Source of the DNA: Maratus speciosus | Lineage: Eukaryota > Arthropoda > Arachnida > Araneae > Salticidae | Direction of reading: 5' to 3' | NCBI GenBank assembly: GCA_963932465.1 | Contig: OZ010792.1 | Location: 18,431,701-18,495,700, forward strand | DNA: 64,000 nt | In this document: piece after piece, positions 33,295 to 45,229 of the stretch | How positions within the stretch are numbered: the first letter of the stretch is position 1 | Layout of the letters: each line of letters starts with the position of its first letter | The notes under the pieces: model-generated | What the model was told of the DNA's origin: nothing | Databases searched by the model: none | What the model saw: only the letters and a program-made list of their open reading frames with translations | Position numbers and translations under genes: made by a program

Positions 33295-34969
33295 GATGAA
33301 TCTTTCGGACGTTTAAGATCCTGTGCGATTCAGTAATACATTCGCAACCTAATGTTAAACTGATGGTGGTGTTTTTTGGAATTTTCTCGTTTTCATTTGA
33401 ATATTTTCAAATAATAGTTTTTGCATAAGAATTTCGATGGCGAAGTTTAAGATTGTATATTTCAAATTTTTGAATTTATGATGCAGATTTATTCTGAGGC
33501 ATTAACAGTTTGTCAAGGGATTCGCAATCATTTTACATCAGTATTTTAATAAACTAAATCTTTAGTTGTTTAATCGTATGACATCTCACGATTAGATAAG
33601 GTCAAATTTAATATTAAAATTCTGATATCAAAATTATTATCAACACCCCGACGAGCCGCCACTGTTCTGCGGATATGTTCAATTCCGAAATAAAAAGCTT
33701 GGCTGGTTGATTTCAAAACGGAAAGTGACCTCAGAATGAAACTGCAAGCGAAATAAATAAAAGTAGAAAGATACAATGTTAGACATCGACCTCAGATAGC
33801 ATAAGCAAAAATAATCAGTTAAGAATTTTGAAATGCAAGCGAGAAATATGCAAAGAACGCCTCCATTGTTGTACAATTATCTTGCTAATGTCGTCGTATG
33901 GCGATTGTTTAACACTCTAATGCCGATGATAGCATACATGCTACATTAGTGTTGCCAGTTGGGTGGGATTTTTTTCATTTAGATTTTTTGAGTATTGTCA
34001 CTTTTTTAAAAGCTTTAATATTTGCCTTATTTAATTACAGAATAAATAAGGTGAAAATGCCCATTTAAACTGCCAAATGAATATTTGTATTCCAAGGTAG
34101 ATAAAAGGGAATTTTCAAAAAAACTCCATTTTTGAACAATGTCCACAGTAGCCATAAGAGTAAAAAAATGCCAATGTTCTCCCTCCCCACATTTTATAAC
34201 TATCACTATAACTTTTATATAAATTCACCGTTCTTTAATAATACCCGTATTATTTTGCATGCCTACCCATTGCTATTCTTTCAGAATAATCATAAGGTAT
34301 TAAATTTCAATGCTTTCCCTTCAAGGTTTAACTAAAATTAAGTGCTGTATTCGTGTGTACAAGTTTTATATTTTTTCACGGATGAGAATTTCCAGCACCT
34401 TGTCTGGTCCTTCAAAGACCGGAAGAAATCCCTGTGACATATTGAAAAGATACATCTCCTATGCACCCTGACAATTTTTTAAGCTTTCTTAATCGCATAT
34501 TAAATTCCTTACCTTTGCGAGAACATGAATTTCGAAACATTGTGGAATATGATTACAGGTTTTCACTAAGACTAATCCCAAAAAGATGTATGCTGTAAGA
34601 CTTATTCATCATGGAAAATAACCGTCCCAGAGATGAGCAACATATCATGCACGGCTATTACGTTATTACGTAATTGTTGTTTATAAATGGAATATTATTA
34701 GACATTCCATTTGCTAAAATTTGTCCCGAAGGCCATCACAGATAAGAAAACACAATTTAAAATTTTTAAATAAAAGTTTTACTAAAACTTTCTGGTATTA
34801 TATAAATAAAACGTTATAAAAAATATTTTTTCCTCATTCGGAAACTTTATGTTTTCTTTATTTTTGGTATATTTACTACTATTGCTATTTAAAATGTATT
34901 AATTACAATTATTATTTTGAATATATAGAGCATAATAAATTGATGTTTAATACAAATCATGTGATACAC
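33295..34969. other. AT-rich DNA, no gene seen
   Basis: 33910-33951 is an imperfect inverted repeat (aacactctaatgcc...tacattagtgtt). Frames at 33570-34335 show no family similarity. Confidence 0.45.
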
Positions 34970-35121
34970 AGGGGTCGTACGTTTCAGGGAATTTTTAGGA
35001 GAAATATCAATCTAGGTTAAACGCGCAAAATTTTGCCTTATTTAAAAAGAGATTTTAGATAAGAAAATACTGGTACTGAAGAATTTTCTGGTCTTGAAAT
35101 TTCAGTGGAAGTATGAAACCT
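34970..35121. mobile_element. GTCGTACG-family MITE, copy 2
   Basis: Starts GGGGTCGTACGTTTCAGGG. It contains the inverse of copy 1's core (gttaaacgcgcaaaatttt, 'gaattttctggtcttgaaa') and ends in an eroded inverse terminus (gtatgaaacc). Confidence 0.65.
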
Positions 35122-36389
35122 GGATACATAGTTAATAGTATGAAATAAGTATAAATTTCAAATGTTATGCAATCTTTCTTGAAAAAATTCATTATCAACA
35201 AAATTACAGTGCGTTAAGAATTATAAGACCACTAACGAATTGGTGCACTTCTGAAGAAGAAGACACAATATGCAAATTTTTAGCGTGTGTATTTAAAATT
35301 GATCGTAGAACGTTTTCTGTTATAATTGCTACATTAAAATTTAAGTTACATTTTATTAAAATCTTCTAATTTTTTTTAAACGTAAATAAGGTTACTTTTA
35401 AGAAATTATAAGACCATCTGAGGAAATTAGCATACTATACGTCACATCAGAATCATTATAAAACGTACGCGTTTGTATATCGTGAAAGTATTCCCGAGAA
35501 GCAAAGGTGCAGGTTTAGATAGTGTTATTTACGATATATTTGAAGATGCCGTGGGGTAAAGAGTTATCTGCGACCGAACTAAGAAAAATTTGGTTTTATA
35601 AGGGCGCTGGTAAATCTGAACGAGAAATATCTCGGTTAATGAAGCTTTCTAAAATTGCCATTCACAATTAAATAGTTAGAAAAAGGATTAAAATAAAATT
35701 AAACGATCTGGAAGAAAAGGGATTTTGACAGCGCGGGATGAACGACAAATATTTCGATTATCAACTCAAAAAGAGCTTTCAACTCACGGAATTTAAAACC
35801 GTTTCAGCAAAAGAACCTCAAATGTAACAGTTTGGAACAGTCTGAAATCAAATAGTAGGAGAGACTGGGTATGAAAGGGACAAGGGATGAAAGGGGCACT
35901 CAAAATTTCAGGAAGAAAATAAAATGTACAAAGTTTCAACTTTGGCTCAGTCGATGGCGATACTTGTTCTGTGTTAATAATCCTTACAAGTAACATCATC
36001 AATTGTAGCGTTGTAGGTCATGAAAGCAAAACCTGTTTTTGATATAAAAAGTAAATTTTAATGTTGTTTTTTCATTTTTTCTCTAAAAAAGTAATATTGT
36101 GTTTAGCATTATTATATTTATGTTATTTAGCACTATAAAGTATGCACTTTATGGGAAAATCAGTATATTTTTTAGCTAAAATACTGTAATGCATGAATAC
36201 ATTTTTTATTTTGGTAGGTGGGTATGGGGTTGAAAGGGACAGTAACTAAGGGGTTAAAAGGGACATGCCCCTTTAGTGAAGCTTGATAAAAAGAGTTAGC
36301 TTCATATTTGGTCCAAGCATCTAATATAAACTATGATTAGACAATTGTGTATATGTGTATTTAATTGCTTTGAACTCTCCAAATATGTC

Positions 36390-38022
36390 CCTATCTTGGC
36401 ATGCAAACAAGCAAGCTGGAATTGATTGGTTCCAAGATTTTATGCAGCGAAATTCATTACTTTCTCTTAAGGGGTCTCAGGACTCTTAAAATTAGAAAAA
36501 AAGAAAAAAAAGACCATTTTCAACATTTAATATCTTAAAATGTATTTCATTTTTAAGACACAATTTTAATTGTGATAAAAGATATAAGTATTTTCTTTTA
36601 TTTCATGTATTTAAAAAATTAAAAGATGCAGAATTAGCATTTACAGGGAGCTCCAAACTGTGAGACATTTGACGAGCAGAAAATCGGCATAACAGCTTAC
36701 GCGCGCGATTACAAAATAAATATTGCAACTAGAATGAAAATTTTAATGCATACTTATACTTCAGATTGTAATAATTAACCTGAACCTAAATAAATTTGTA
36801 TTTAAAGCATTTTTATATTTTTAATACAAAGTTGTATTTAGCTAATGGAAAATCTGGAAAATTTCAACAGTATAATCACCTAAAAAATATTTTTTTGAAC
36901 AATAAAAAAGGAAATTTTAGGTTCAGTTTATACAGACTAAAATGAAACGTATGTTTTGAAAATTTCATGAAAAAATATTCAGAAGTTTTTGAGATATCGT
37001 GCGCGTTATGCCCCAAAACGGCATTTGGAGAAAAATGACTTCAAAGTTTCGGAAACGACGCTTCAGCTATTGTACGTGTATAAATCTAAAAGCCATAACT
37101 TCTGTTCTAATAGGAATTTCAAAGAAACAATTATATCAAAATGTGCAGAAAAGATAGGAGTTTAACATCTAAAATAATTGAAATTTCGAAAATTGTAAAG
37201 CTTTAAGAGTCCTGAGACCCCTTAAGAAACCTATAGCCATTAGTTTAACAAGAAGTACAAGTTTCAACAAAGCTAATGCTGATATTTTTTAAAACCCTTC
37301 AGTCAGTTATGGATCGCTAGAAATTTACACATAATATAATATATAACTGTGACGAAACAAGTTTTATGGCAGAGCCAACTAATATAGTAGCAAAAGGTAG
37401 CGTAGTATTGCCAACTAATATAGTAGCAAAAGGTAGCGAAAAACAAATTTCTCACGTAACATCAGCTGAAAGTGGTAAACTTGTCACACTTTTGTGTTTT
37501 GTTTCTGCATCAGGTAACTCTTTTCAACAGTATTCGTTTTCCCAAGGAAGAATTCCAAGGAGTTCATACTCAGAGGTGCCCCATCCCAAAGGCTTGGACT
37601 TGCTCATTAAAGTTGGTGCATACCGCAGAATTTTTTTAAAGTAATTGCACATTGGCTAAATATTGTAGATGTTCCTAAACTAATCCTGCGCTTCTCTTAT
37701 TTGATAATTATGAAAGCAATATAAATATTAAGACAACAAAATTTACCAAAGATAATGAATAATTATGGTCATATTCCTGTCGTACTGTAGCCACAAACTC
37801 CAGAAAAGTACACGTAATGAATTCGAAGTACTTTTTTTTTTATCAGAAAAACAAACAAACAAAATAAAACCACTTGTATTTACTGATACTATTGACATGA
37901 ATGACGTCGATATTAATGATATTGTGATGAAGCTACCTAAACCCGTAACTGGTGGTGAGACAGCTAGAGCTAAATCTTTCTTAAAATTTTTGACCGATTT
38001 AAAGTTGTTTTATGTCAAGTAG
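36390..38022 (+). pseudogene. pogo/DDE_1-type transposase, decayed and MITE-split
   Basis: Recognisable pieces in order: MSLSWHANKQAGIDWFQDF, then MQRNSLLSL, which is interrupted by a TTAA MITE (36471-37221). Next KKPIAISLTRSTSFNKAN, then YNCDETSFMAEPTN (catalytic D codon 37351) with VAKGSEKQISHVTSAESGK and VTLLCFVSASGN, and PVLLLFDN-like and YCSHKLQ remnants, matching the D-D-D pogo fold order. A short internal duplication repeats LPTNIVAKGS (37378-37440). The last frame (37765-38022) ends GGETARAKSFLKFL. Stops and frameshifts throughout. Confidence 0.8.
36471..37221. mobile_element. 751-bp TTAA element nested in the pogo transposase
   Basis: TTAA at 36467-36470 and 37222-37225. Ends GGGGTCTCAGGACTCTTAAA and the exact inverse. 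Removal with one TTAA rejoins the pogo codons for LLSL and KKP. Interior is non-coding. Third level of the nest, hence the youngest. Confidence 0.88.
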
Positions 38023-39354
38023 ACCTAAAATTGTTTTTTTTTTCCTTGTTTTATTCGTGTATTGTTTGTATTATTTATATTTCTGTATTATTATCTTTTA
38101 TTTTTGAATAATTTAATCATAAATAAAAAGAAAGAAAATCATAAAAGCGTTTTATCTATGTGTGTCTCTTTCAACCCCGCACAGTGTCTCCTCTTTCATC
38201 CCCTATAATGGGGTTAAAAGGGACATTTCTCCCAATTTTTAAAAATGTGTATACATTTTAAATTACTGCACTTGAGGATAAGAGGTTTCACTTGTATCAA
38301 AGCAAAGGTTTTAGAAGAGAATTAGGCGCAAATTTGAAAGTGATATCTGTTGTTGTCATTATTTTATAAAGTTATAAAGACAAAATGTCCCTTTCATCCC
38401 CCATCTCCCCTAATGCAAATGTATGAAACTGTTGAAAAAAACCAGGGTTAATGAAACATCATAAAGAAGAAAGACTGAAATGAGCAAAAAATGTCAAGAA
38501 ATGGAAACAAATGATATTTTAAGATTAAAAAAATAATAATCCTGACGGTCCGCATGGTTATAAACACTATTGGCATGATTTGAGGAAAGTACAAAAACAA
38601 TGCTTCCGTCGACAAATGGGAGGAGGATCAGTAATGGTTTGTGGAGCTTTTAGGAATGATGGATTATGCGATTTAACCCGAATTTTGGGACGTATGAACT
38701 CTGCGTAATATCAGGCTATGTTATATGATCATTTGGTACCGTTTGGACCTTTTTTAGGTGTTTCTAACTGGATGTTTCAGCAGGACAATACTTCTTGCCC
38801 TGTGTCTAAGTACACCCAGCAATGGTTTAAAAAAGAAAAAAAAATCATGTTTTGTTATGGCCAAGTCGAAGTCCGGACTTGAACCCTATAATAAATCTTT
38901 GGGGCGTATTAAATCGCAAAGTTCATGCTAATAATAAACAGTTTTTATCTGCCAATGAACTAGAAGTAGCCACTGTAAAAGAATGGCACAATATTTATGA
39001 ATCTATACTTAATCACCTGATCACTTCTATGAAAAACAGAGCGTTTGAGGTTATAAGGAAAAACGGAGGATCAATATCGTATTAATTTACATATTATTTT
39101 TATTTTTAGACAAGTGGTCTTATAATTTGTTAACAGAGTATTTTTCAATCATTGCTTATATTTTTGTTATCATACTTATTTATTGCATTATTCAAAATTA
39201 TTGCAAACTAATTTTAATAAATATGTTGTATTTTGATATATCATGCTTTTAAACTATAATTAGAACCTTTATTTACTTCATAATTTTCCAAATCAAATGT
39301 TCTTATAATTTGATATGAAATCAATATAGAATTTGGCTTCAAAATTGAGACAAT

Positions 39355-39618
39355 ATCGATTTTATAAACTTGGCTGAAGTGACTGCAACAGAACCATAAT
39401 TAACTAAGTTCTTAGATCATAACATTCTTAAAAAGTATATTCTAAATCCAAAGGCAATATATGAAGGCATCTTACCTAAAATTAAACTATTCCCTTGTCA
39501 CACTCAAGCCATAGAAAGATGTCGATGTGTGTAACTTGTTATGGAGGCTTCTTCTGCTGTTTGTTGCCCTTTGAAACGCGATGGGTTCGTTAAAACTTGT
39601 CGAATTCTCGGAAAATAA
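39355..39618 (+). pseudogene. Fragment of a recurrent uncharacterised arthropod ORF family
   Basis: One frame with two stops reads IDFINLAEVTATEP, then LTKFLDHNILKKYI, then PKIKLFPCHTQAIERC, then LVMEASSAVC and KRDGFVKTC. The PCHTQA(V/I)ERC...EAS..VC...RDGF pattern is one I recall from many repeated arthropod ORFs of unknown function, probably transposon-linked; that recall needs a search. It starts just outside the Tc1 right end. Confidence 0.5.
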
Positions 39619-39870
39619 TGTCAGCTTTTGTAATCAAAAAACAGTATGGACATGGTAATTTCATTGCTTGCAAATTGTAATAGTAAATTATTTTTACCTT
39701 ATTACTATAGTTCTTTAAGAATAAGTTCAAATTATATTTTCTTACCTAGGTTAAGTAAAAAATATAAAACAATTACAATTACCCAAATTTCATGAATTTA
39801 AAAAAGTATAGTCGTTGAGTTATTATAATAAAAGCGAATTTTATATAAATATTACATAATTTTACTATAA

Positions 39871-39921
<51 letters not shown>

Positions 39922-40253
39922 TCGACGATTATCCTTTTAAATGAGTATTAATAGTTTGTACATATGAGGGAAAAAATGGGAAAATGCACAACTTTTACGT
40001 TTTTTCTCAATATTCAATGACTTTGGGGCAGTATTTAATATTAATATTTTTCAAATATATTTTATATTCAGAATGAAGATCTGATAGAGCAACTTTCCCA
40101 CCCCGCCCCATTTTGATTTGGAGGAAAACAAAAATTCCACAGGCTAGCGATCCACCCTATTGCACAATGCTTTTCAGCTATATACTATTCAAACTGTATT
40201 CGAAAATTTTACTTATATCAGAAATTTTTTGAAATATTATTCTTGTAGTATAA
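39619..40253. other. AT-rich DNA with (TAA)n microsatellite
   Basis: The microsatellite (ATA/TAA)n spans about 39875-39922. No gene. Confidence 0.8.
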
Positions 40254-41395
40254 ATCAATGCAAAAACCCTCGACGGGTTAAAAGTTTCTGACGCAGCACT
40301 TTATCTTATGCTCTAAGAATTTTAAATATGGAACTTAAAAATACTGATATCAAATTTTGAGTGACGTTATGCTATTTCTTAAAAAATATATTTGTATTTA
40401 TTTCACCATTTTATTTTTGTTTTATTTATAATCGCATGTGCAAAAGTTGTGTTCAACATGAAAAGCTGCATAAAATTTTATTCGCTGTTGCTTTATCATT
40501 TACATCTCTCATAAATTCAAAATATGTGTTTTAAAAGATATGATATAAAATTTAAGTGACGCCTTGATGTGACTTTAAAAGGTTTGTTTTTTAAAATTCA
40601 ATTTAAATTATTTTTGACTTGGTTAAAATATTTTTTTTACATCTACACAATACTTTTAATTTTCCAATTCACTGTTAAATATATCACTTTCATTGAATCT
40701 ATACTATGCATTGAAATGTATTTATTTCAATAAATTGATTTACCTTTTGTGTCACGCTATTCAAAATTGTGAGTAAGATTTATGTAAATGGTTTATTTGC
40801 GTCAAACTATCCTTTTTCATACATTTCATGTAGTTTGGACACAATGACGCAAAGAAACCATTTACATAAATCTTACTCACAATTTTGAATAGCGTGACAC
40901 AAAAGATAAATCAATTTATTGAAATAAATACATTTCAAGGCATAGTATAGATTCAATGAAAGTGATATATTTAACAGTGAATTGAAAAATTAAAAGTATT
41001 GTGTAGATGTAAAAAAAATATTTTAACCAAGTCAAAAATAATTTAAATTGAATTTTAAAAAACAAACCTTTTAAAGTCACATCAAGGCGTCACTTAAATT
41101 TTATATCATATCTTTTAAAACACATATTTTGAATTTATGAGAGATGTAAATGATAAAGCAACAGCGAATAAAATTTTATGCAGCTTTTCATGTTGAACAT
41201 AACTTTTACACATGCGATTATAAATAAAACAAAAATAAAATGGTGAAATAAATACAAATATATTTTTTAAGAAATAGCATAACGTCACTCAAAATTTGAT
41301 ATCAGTATTTTTAAGTTCCATATTTAAAATTCTTAGAGCATAAGATAAAGTGCTGCGTCAGAAACTTTTAACCCGTCAAGGGTTTTTGCATTGAT
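40254..41395. repeat. Near-perfect long inverted repeat, 551-bp arms
   Basis: Left arm 40254-40804 is the reverse complement of 40845-41395 with no net gap: paired positions sum to 81649 at the outer end (ATCAATGCAAAAACCC) and at the inner end (GCGTCA). The spacer is 40 bp. Only scattered mismatches were seen (ctcgacggg/cttgacggg; ttacc/ttatc). Each arm carries GGGTTAA near its outer end, resembling TTAA-element termini. No ORF in the arms. It could be a foldback element or a recent inverted duplication. Confidence 0.9.
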
Positions 41396-41909
41396 ATCAT
41401 TACTTTTTTGAGGTTAGTGATAAAATGATTAAAAAAAGATACTTATGGAATTTAATGCAGATTTAATTTTTACTATTTTATTACAATTTTCCTTATAGCA
41501 GTTTGTATATAAAAACAACTGGGTAAGTATAATCGCAGATCGCACAGAGGGTTTCATTTGATATTCCTTTAAAAACACTTTATCCTTAAATTAATAAATC
41601 CAAAATGTTAATTTATAATTATTAAATCCTTACATGGATGTAGCACCAATAGTTCCAATTTTCATGGGGCAGGGACCAAACTCTTTTAAACAAACCACCT
41701 TCCAATTGAAGTCATCAAAAACCAAGTTGAATAAGCCAGAGCCCGTTGTGTTGTTTGACAAACAGCAGTCTCATGTCCCCTCCTTCCCCCCTTTTTCAAA
41801 ATTTTTCAGACCAGTACCTAAGAATGGAACCGAAATAATTTTTTCTCTTCAGAAATTACGATAAAAAAATAGTATGCAGTACTCATAAATTTACTTTAAT
41901 GCTATATAG

Positions 41910-42025
41910 GGTGATTATTAAGTTAATTATAACGTTTGGAATCTGTTGCATTGATGTCCGAAAGGTAGTTTCTGAGTTATGGAAGCTGGACCCATAAGGT
42001 GCCATAGAGGGGCGAAGCCCGCTAG
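41910..42025 (+). mobile_element. Short element ending in a Helitron-like terminus
   Basis: Sequence from 'agggtgattattaagttaat' to hairpin GGGCgaaGCCC then G and CTAG followed by T (42022-42025). A second, similar 3' tip (cgaagcccgctagttcctatc) lies at 42212-42240. Confidence 0.4.
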
Positions 42026-42459
42026 TGTCTATCATAATTATATCTGCCATGTAGACTAATTGCGATATTTAATCAAAATAGCCCCCCCCCTCCTCATCCC
42101 CGGAAATATAACAAATACAAAATGTGTCTTTATAAACCTATCGTCAAATAGGTTTTTATTTCTTTTTCCCTAAAAAAAACATGATTTTTATATCCGTAAC
42201 GTAAATAGCGAACGAAGCCCGCTAGTTCCTATCATAATATATATTTTTAATAATTTTATATAGTCTATAATAAAAATCAGACTTAAAATAGTCTAGTTCC
42301 ATGAGTACTTGTAGTGTCAGTTACATGCTACGATTTTTGGATACCAGTATTTTAGAACGGGAAAATGTGACTTATTTTATCGGAGATATCTCATTAATTG
42401 AATAAGGTGAAGCAAACTTTTTTGAAAAAAAGGTGGCCAACAAGCATGGCAGTTATCAG
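42026..42459. other. AT-rich DNA, no gene seen
   Basis: Holds the second CGAAGCCCGCTAG tip (42213-42225) and a C-rich run at 42083. No gene. Confidence 0.4.
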
Positions 42460-43690
42460 CTATGTGACTTTGTGCTAAAGTCCATTAATTTGATCTGCTT
42501 TAAAAAGATTACGGAAGATTGAATTATAGTAGAACCTGGATTAACCGAGCTTCGATTAATCGAGGTTTCTGTTAACCAAGAACATAACAAAGTCTGATTT
42601 TTTTTTCCTTTTGAATGAGTCTTAAAAATAACCACACTCTTTAGCTCACTGTCCGTGCTATACAGGCCCTTCTGTCCCCAAAAGCCCTCAACTCCAAAGA
42701 AACATTGGACCCTGAGAAGTCAATAGCGAACAATGCTTTGTTTCCAGTGGCTGTGTGAACTTTCGTAAATTTTTCAATTTGCATTTTAAAATTTACTACT
42801 GGTAATTGATTTTCTTTTTAAATTTGTTAAGCTGTGAAACAGAACTTTACATATATTTACTTTTATTATTTAAAAAACGTTCTATATATTTTTTTTAAAG
42901 AGATGTTAAATTCGCAAGCACGGTGAGTTTTTACACACAGTTTCTATTAACCGAGATTTACGATTCCGATTTACTAACAGTCCCAATTAGCTCGGATAAT
43001 CGAGGCTGCTCTGTATAATTAAAAAATCAATGGCGATCTTACTGTAAACGGGTTTCCCTTTTACTGAGGGATTTCAAAACCGAATCAGCTGATGTTAGTT
43101 GCTGTTTCCCTGCTTGATTAAATAAGATTAGTTAAACATTTGAAAATTACCAAATATAAAAGGAACTAAGTCAACAGGGTCTTTGCTTTATGGTATTTTT
43201 TAACAACGCTATAAGAAAATGATTTTAAATAAGAGATTTTAAATGTAACGTTTTAAATCTGACATAATTTTCACCAAACTTTCCTTTCTCTTTGTAACAT
43301 TCAACTGAAAATATTTTTATTATTAGAAAGATAATATTATTATTTGCGCTACCTTAAAATTAGCAACTATAGTTAAAAATATCATCTCGAAATTTGAAAT
43401 AAATCTCTCATATAAATATATTTTTTAATTTACACTGTTTTGCAATATGTTTTGCAATGTGTTTTGTAAACTGTTTTGGCCACTTTGGCCAATATGACGT
43501 AATTTCCTCCATTTACGACTTTTAACACATATCAATGAATTTATTATTTAAAAATTTTCTTTTTCTTTTAATATTCACGTGTAAATATAATTTTTATGAC
43601 GTAATTTTCAATGTTTTCCTTCTTTTAATGCGTAATCATTTAATTCTAATTTGAAAACGTTTTTATCAAACATTTCTCTATAATACTACG
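42460..43690 (-). mobile_element. Non-autonomous Helitron, copy G, both ends missing
   Basis: Internal sequence of the CTAG-hairpin Helitron family: 'gatctgctttaaaaagatt', 'ggaagattgaattata', 'gcgatcttactgtaaacggg', 'ggtattttttaacaacgc', 'ttcacgtgtaaata', 'tatcaaacatttct'. Neither terminus is present. A Tigger-type MITE splits it at 42529-43013. Confidence 0.7.
42529..43013. mobile_element. Tigger-type MITE in Helitron G
   Basis: Ends GTAGAACCTGGATTAACCGAG and inverse CTCGGATAATCGAGGCTGCT-CTG, close to the CAGTAGAACCTCGATTAATCC ends of Tigger elements, between TA dinucleotides (42527-42528, 43014-43015). The Helitron word 'gaattataatt' is restored on removal. Non-coding, 485 bp. A different Tigger subfamily from 2155-5708. 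Confidence 0.75.
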
Positions 43691-44256
43691 CAATTGCGTC
43701 AAAAGATGGCGACACCAGAATTCTGATATGCTTATTATGTAAACTGTAAATATTGCAAAGTTAAATAAAAAGAATTGTCTCGGGGTTATCAAACTTCATT
43801 GATATTTATAAATAAAACATTTCAACTAAATTATTTATTATAAAAGAATTATTACATCACAATAGCTTTTATGCAAGGAAAATAATAATTATAATAATAA
43901 TAATATTATGGATGTCAGTGATTATATATTGATTGACCGTCATAATAATAAAAAATGATATTATAAAAAGAAGAGCTGAAATGAATTATTTTTTTACGTT
44001 TCTGATCGTGTGATTTATATTCAAATAATAATTATTAATGTATATTTTTTGTAAAGTGATTGAAATTAAATATATTTATAAAATTTATGATAATATTTTT
44101 ATTGTTGAAAAATTGCCAAGAAATAATCATCATCAAATTGGCGTCATTATAATTGTAATTTTATTTAACTTTAATAGCAATTAAAAAAATTACAAAGGAA
44201 CTGAGAATAATGGTCAACTAGCAGACTTAAAAAAAAAAAAAAACATTCACATGTGA
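43691..44256. other. AT-rich DNA, no gene seen
   Basis: TAA-rich runs (43890-43905). No gene or repeat boundary recognised. Confidence 0.45.
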
Positions 44257-44336
44257 AAACACGTACCAGCGAGTATCGAACTGCCTATCTTAAGGTCAGT
44301 AAACGATGGCCCTTAGCCACTCAGCCAGTGGGAAGA
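44257..44336 (-). ncRNA. tRNA-like (Ser/Leu type) relic
   Basis: Minus strand has A box TGGCTGAGTGGCTAAGG and a B-box-like CAGTTCGATACTC about 40 nt later, then TTTT. The A box is of class II (Ser/Leu) type. Anticodon and acceptor stems do not form convincingly, so it is a relic or a SINE head. Confidence 0.35.
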
Positions 44337-45229
44337 CAAAATTTTTCTCCCCAAAAGTGGTTAAAAAGAAAGCATGTGTATGAATACAGTGTCATGCATT
44401 TTCGGTGAAATTTCCATAGAATGGCGAAGAAATATAGTCCGATTTTTCATGCGCATTATAAAACGAACAAGAGTCATGCTGGAAACAAGTAAATTGTTAT
44501 TTGGTTCATCTGAAACATATTTATTTGATTTTTTAAAAATCACCCGTGTCATTTTCGAGAGAAAAAAAAATCGAATTATTTAACGAACGAGAGTTTTCCC
44601 AGAAAAAAGAAAAGTGTTATTCACCTCGCCTTAATCACATTTATATTATGTATCAATTTAAAAATAATCGTTAGAACCGTTTTCGAGATTTTCAAATTAG
44701 GAACTTCCTCGATATTATACCAACGTTTTCACTTTAAAAATGGCTATTTAGATCTCAAAATATACTGCACGTAGAAATGCAAAAATTTCAGTATACGATT
44801 AGACTGCAGATATAAGACTGTTCTAGAAAATTCAGAACAATAAGACATATATCTGCTGAGTTATTAAAAGGCGGCTTTTCGCGTTTTCTTTGATGTCGAG
44901 TTAGCTGTATATATGAGTTCCGCCATCTACGAATTCTATGATACGATACGATACGATTTTAACGATACGATACGATACGATTTTAGGCTTAAGGCTGCGT
45001 CACTCGAAATACTACCGTCTTCCATGATTAAAAAAAAAATTATTTAAAAAATTAGTAACTTTTGTAAAATAAATATATTTGCGTTAATCCCAACGACGAA
45101 TTAGTAATAAGTTTTTCTCCATTCAAAGATGAACAGAAGTATGAGAAGAATATTCCATGCATTTATAACCATTCTTTAATAATCACCGTTATATAATAAA
45201 TTCATGAAACTCTGAATGTATTTTTTCAA
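44337..45229. other. AT-rich DNA with ACGAT microsatellite
   Basis: ATACG/ACGAT pentamers at 44938-44985 in two blocks. No gene; the overlapping frames at 44361-44583 are antisense to each other and unrecognised. Confidence 0.5.

Larger units (their letters stand above)
35858..38410 (+). mobile_element. pogo-like element inserted in the Tc1 element
   Basis: TA on both sides (35856-35857, 38411-38412). Ends GGAGAGACTGGGTATGAAAG and inverse CTTTCATCCCCCATCTCCCC; GAAAGGGACA words recur near both ends (36230-36270, 38160-38230). Contains a decayed DDE_1/pogo-type transposase. Excision in silico leaves the Tc1 frame ...SLKSNSNANV..., which proves insertion into coding sequence. Confidence 0.85.
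35546..39085 (+). pseudogene. Tc1-like transposase, interrupted and decayed
   Basis: 5' part from ATG 35546: MPWGKELSATELRKIWFYKG...SEREISRLMKLS, the paired-type helix-turn-helix, with a TAA at 35669. Another frame continues as GRKGILTARDERQIFRLST and KRTSNVTVWNSLKSNS up to the insertion. After it: NANVMKLLKKTR, then NPDGPHGYKHYWHDLRK (first catalytic D at 38544), GGGSVMVCGAF, and WMFQQDNTSCPVSK (second D, 38784). Last comes SPDLNPIINLWG, where the catalytic E of NPIENLWG is replaced by I (codon 38891-38893). The final 77-codon frame is 38852-39085. Frameshifts, stops and the lost E make it dead. Confidence 0.88.
35207..39325 (+). mobile_element. Tc1-like transposon (IR/DR type), split by a pogo-like element
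   Basis: Begins CAGTGCGTTAAGAATTATAA after TA. The motif TTATAAGACC occurs at 35221 and again 185 bp inward (35406). Its inverse occurs at 39116 and 183 bp further out (39299), the double-repeat ends typical of IR/DR Tc1 elements. Transposase relics flank a 2.55-kb insertion (35858-38410). The exact right tip is eroded (about 39325). Confidence 0.75.
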
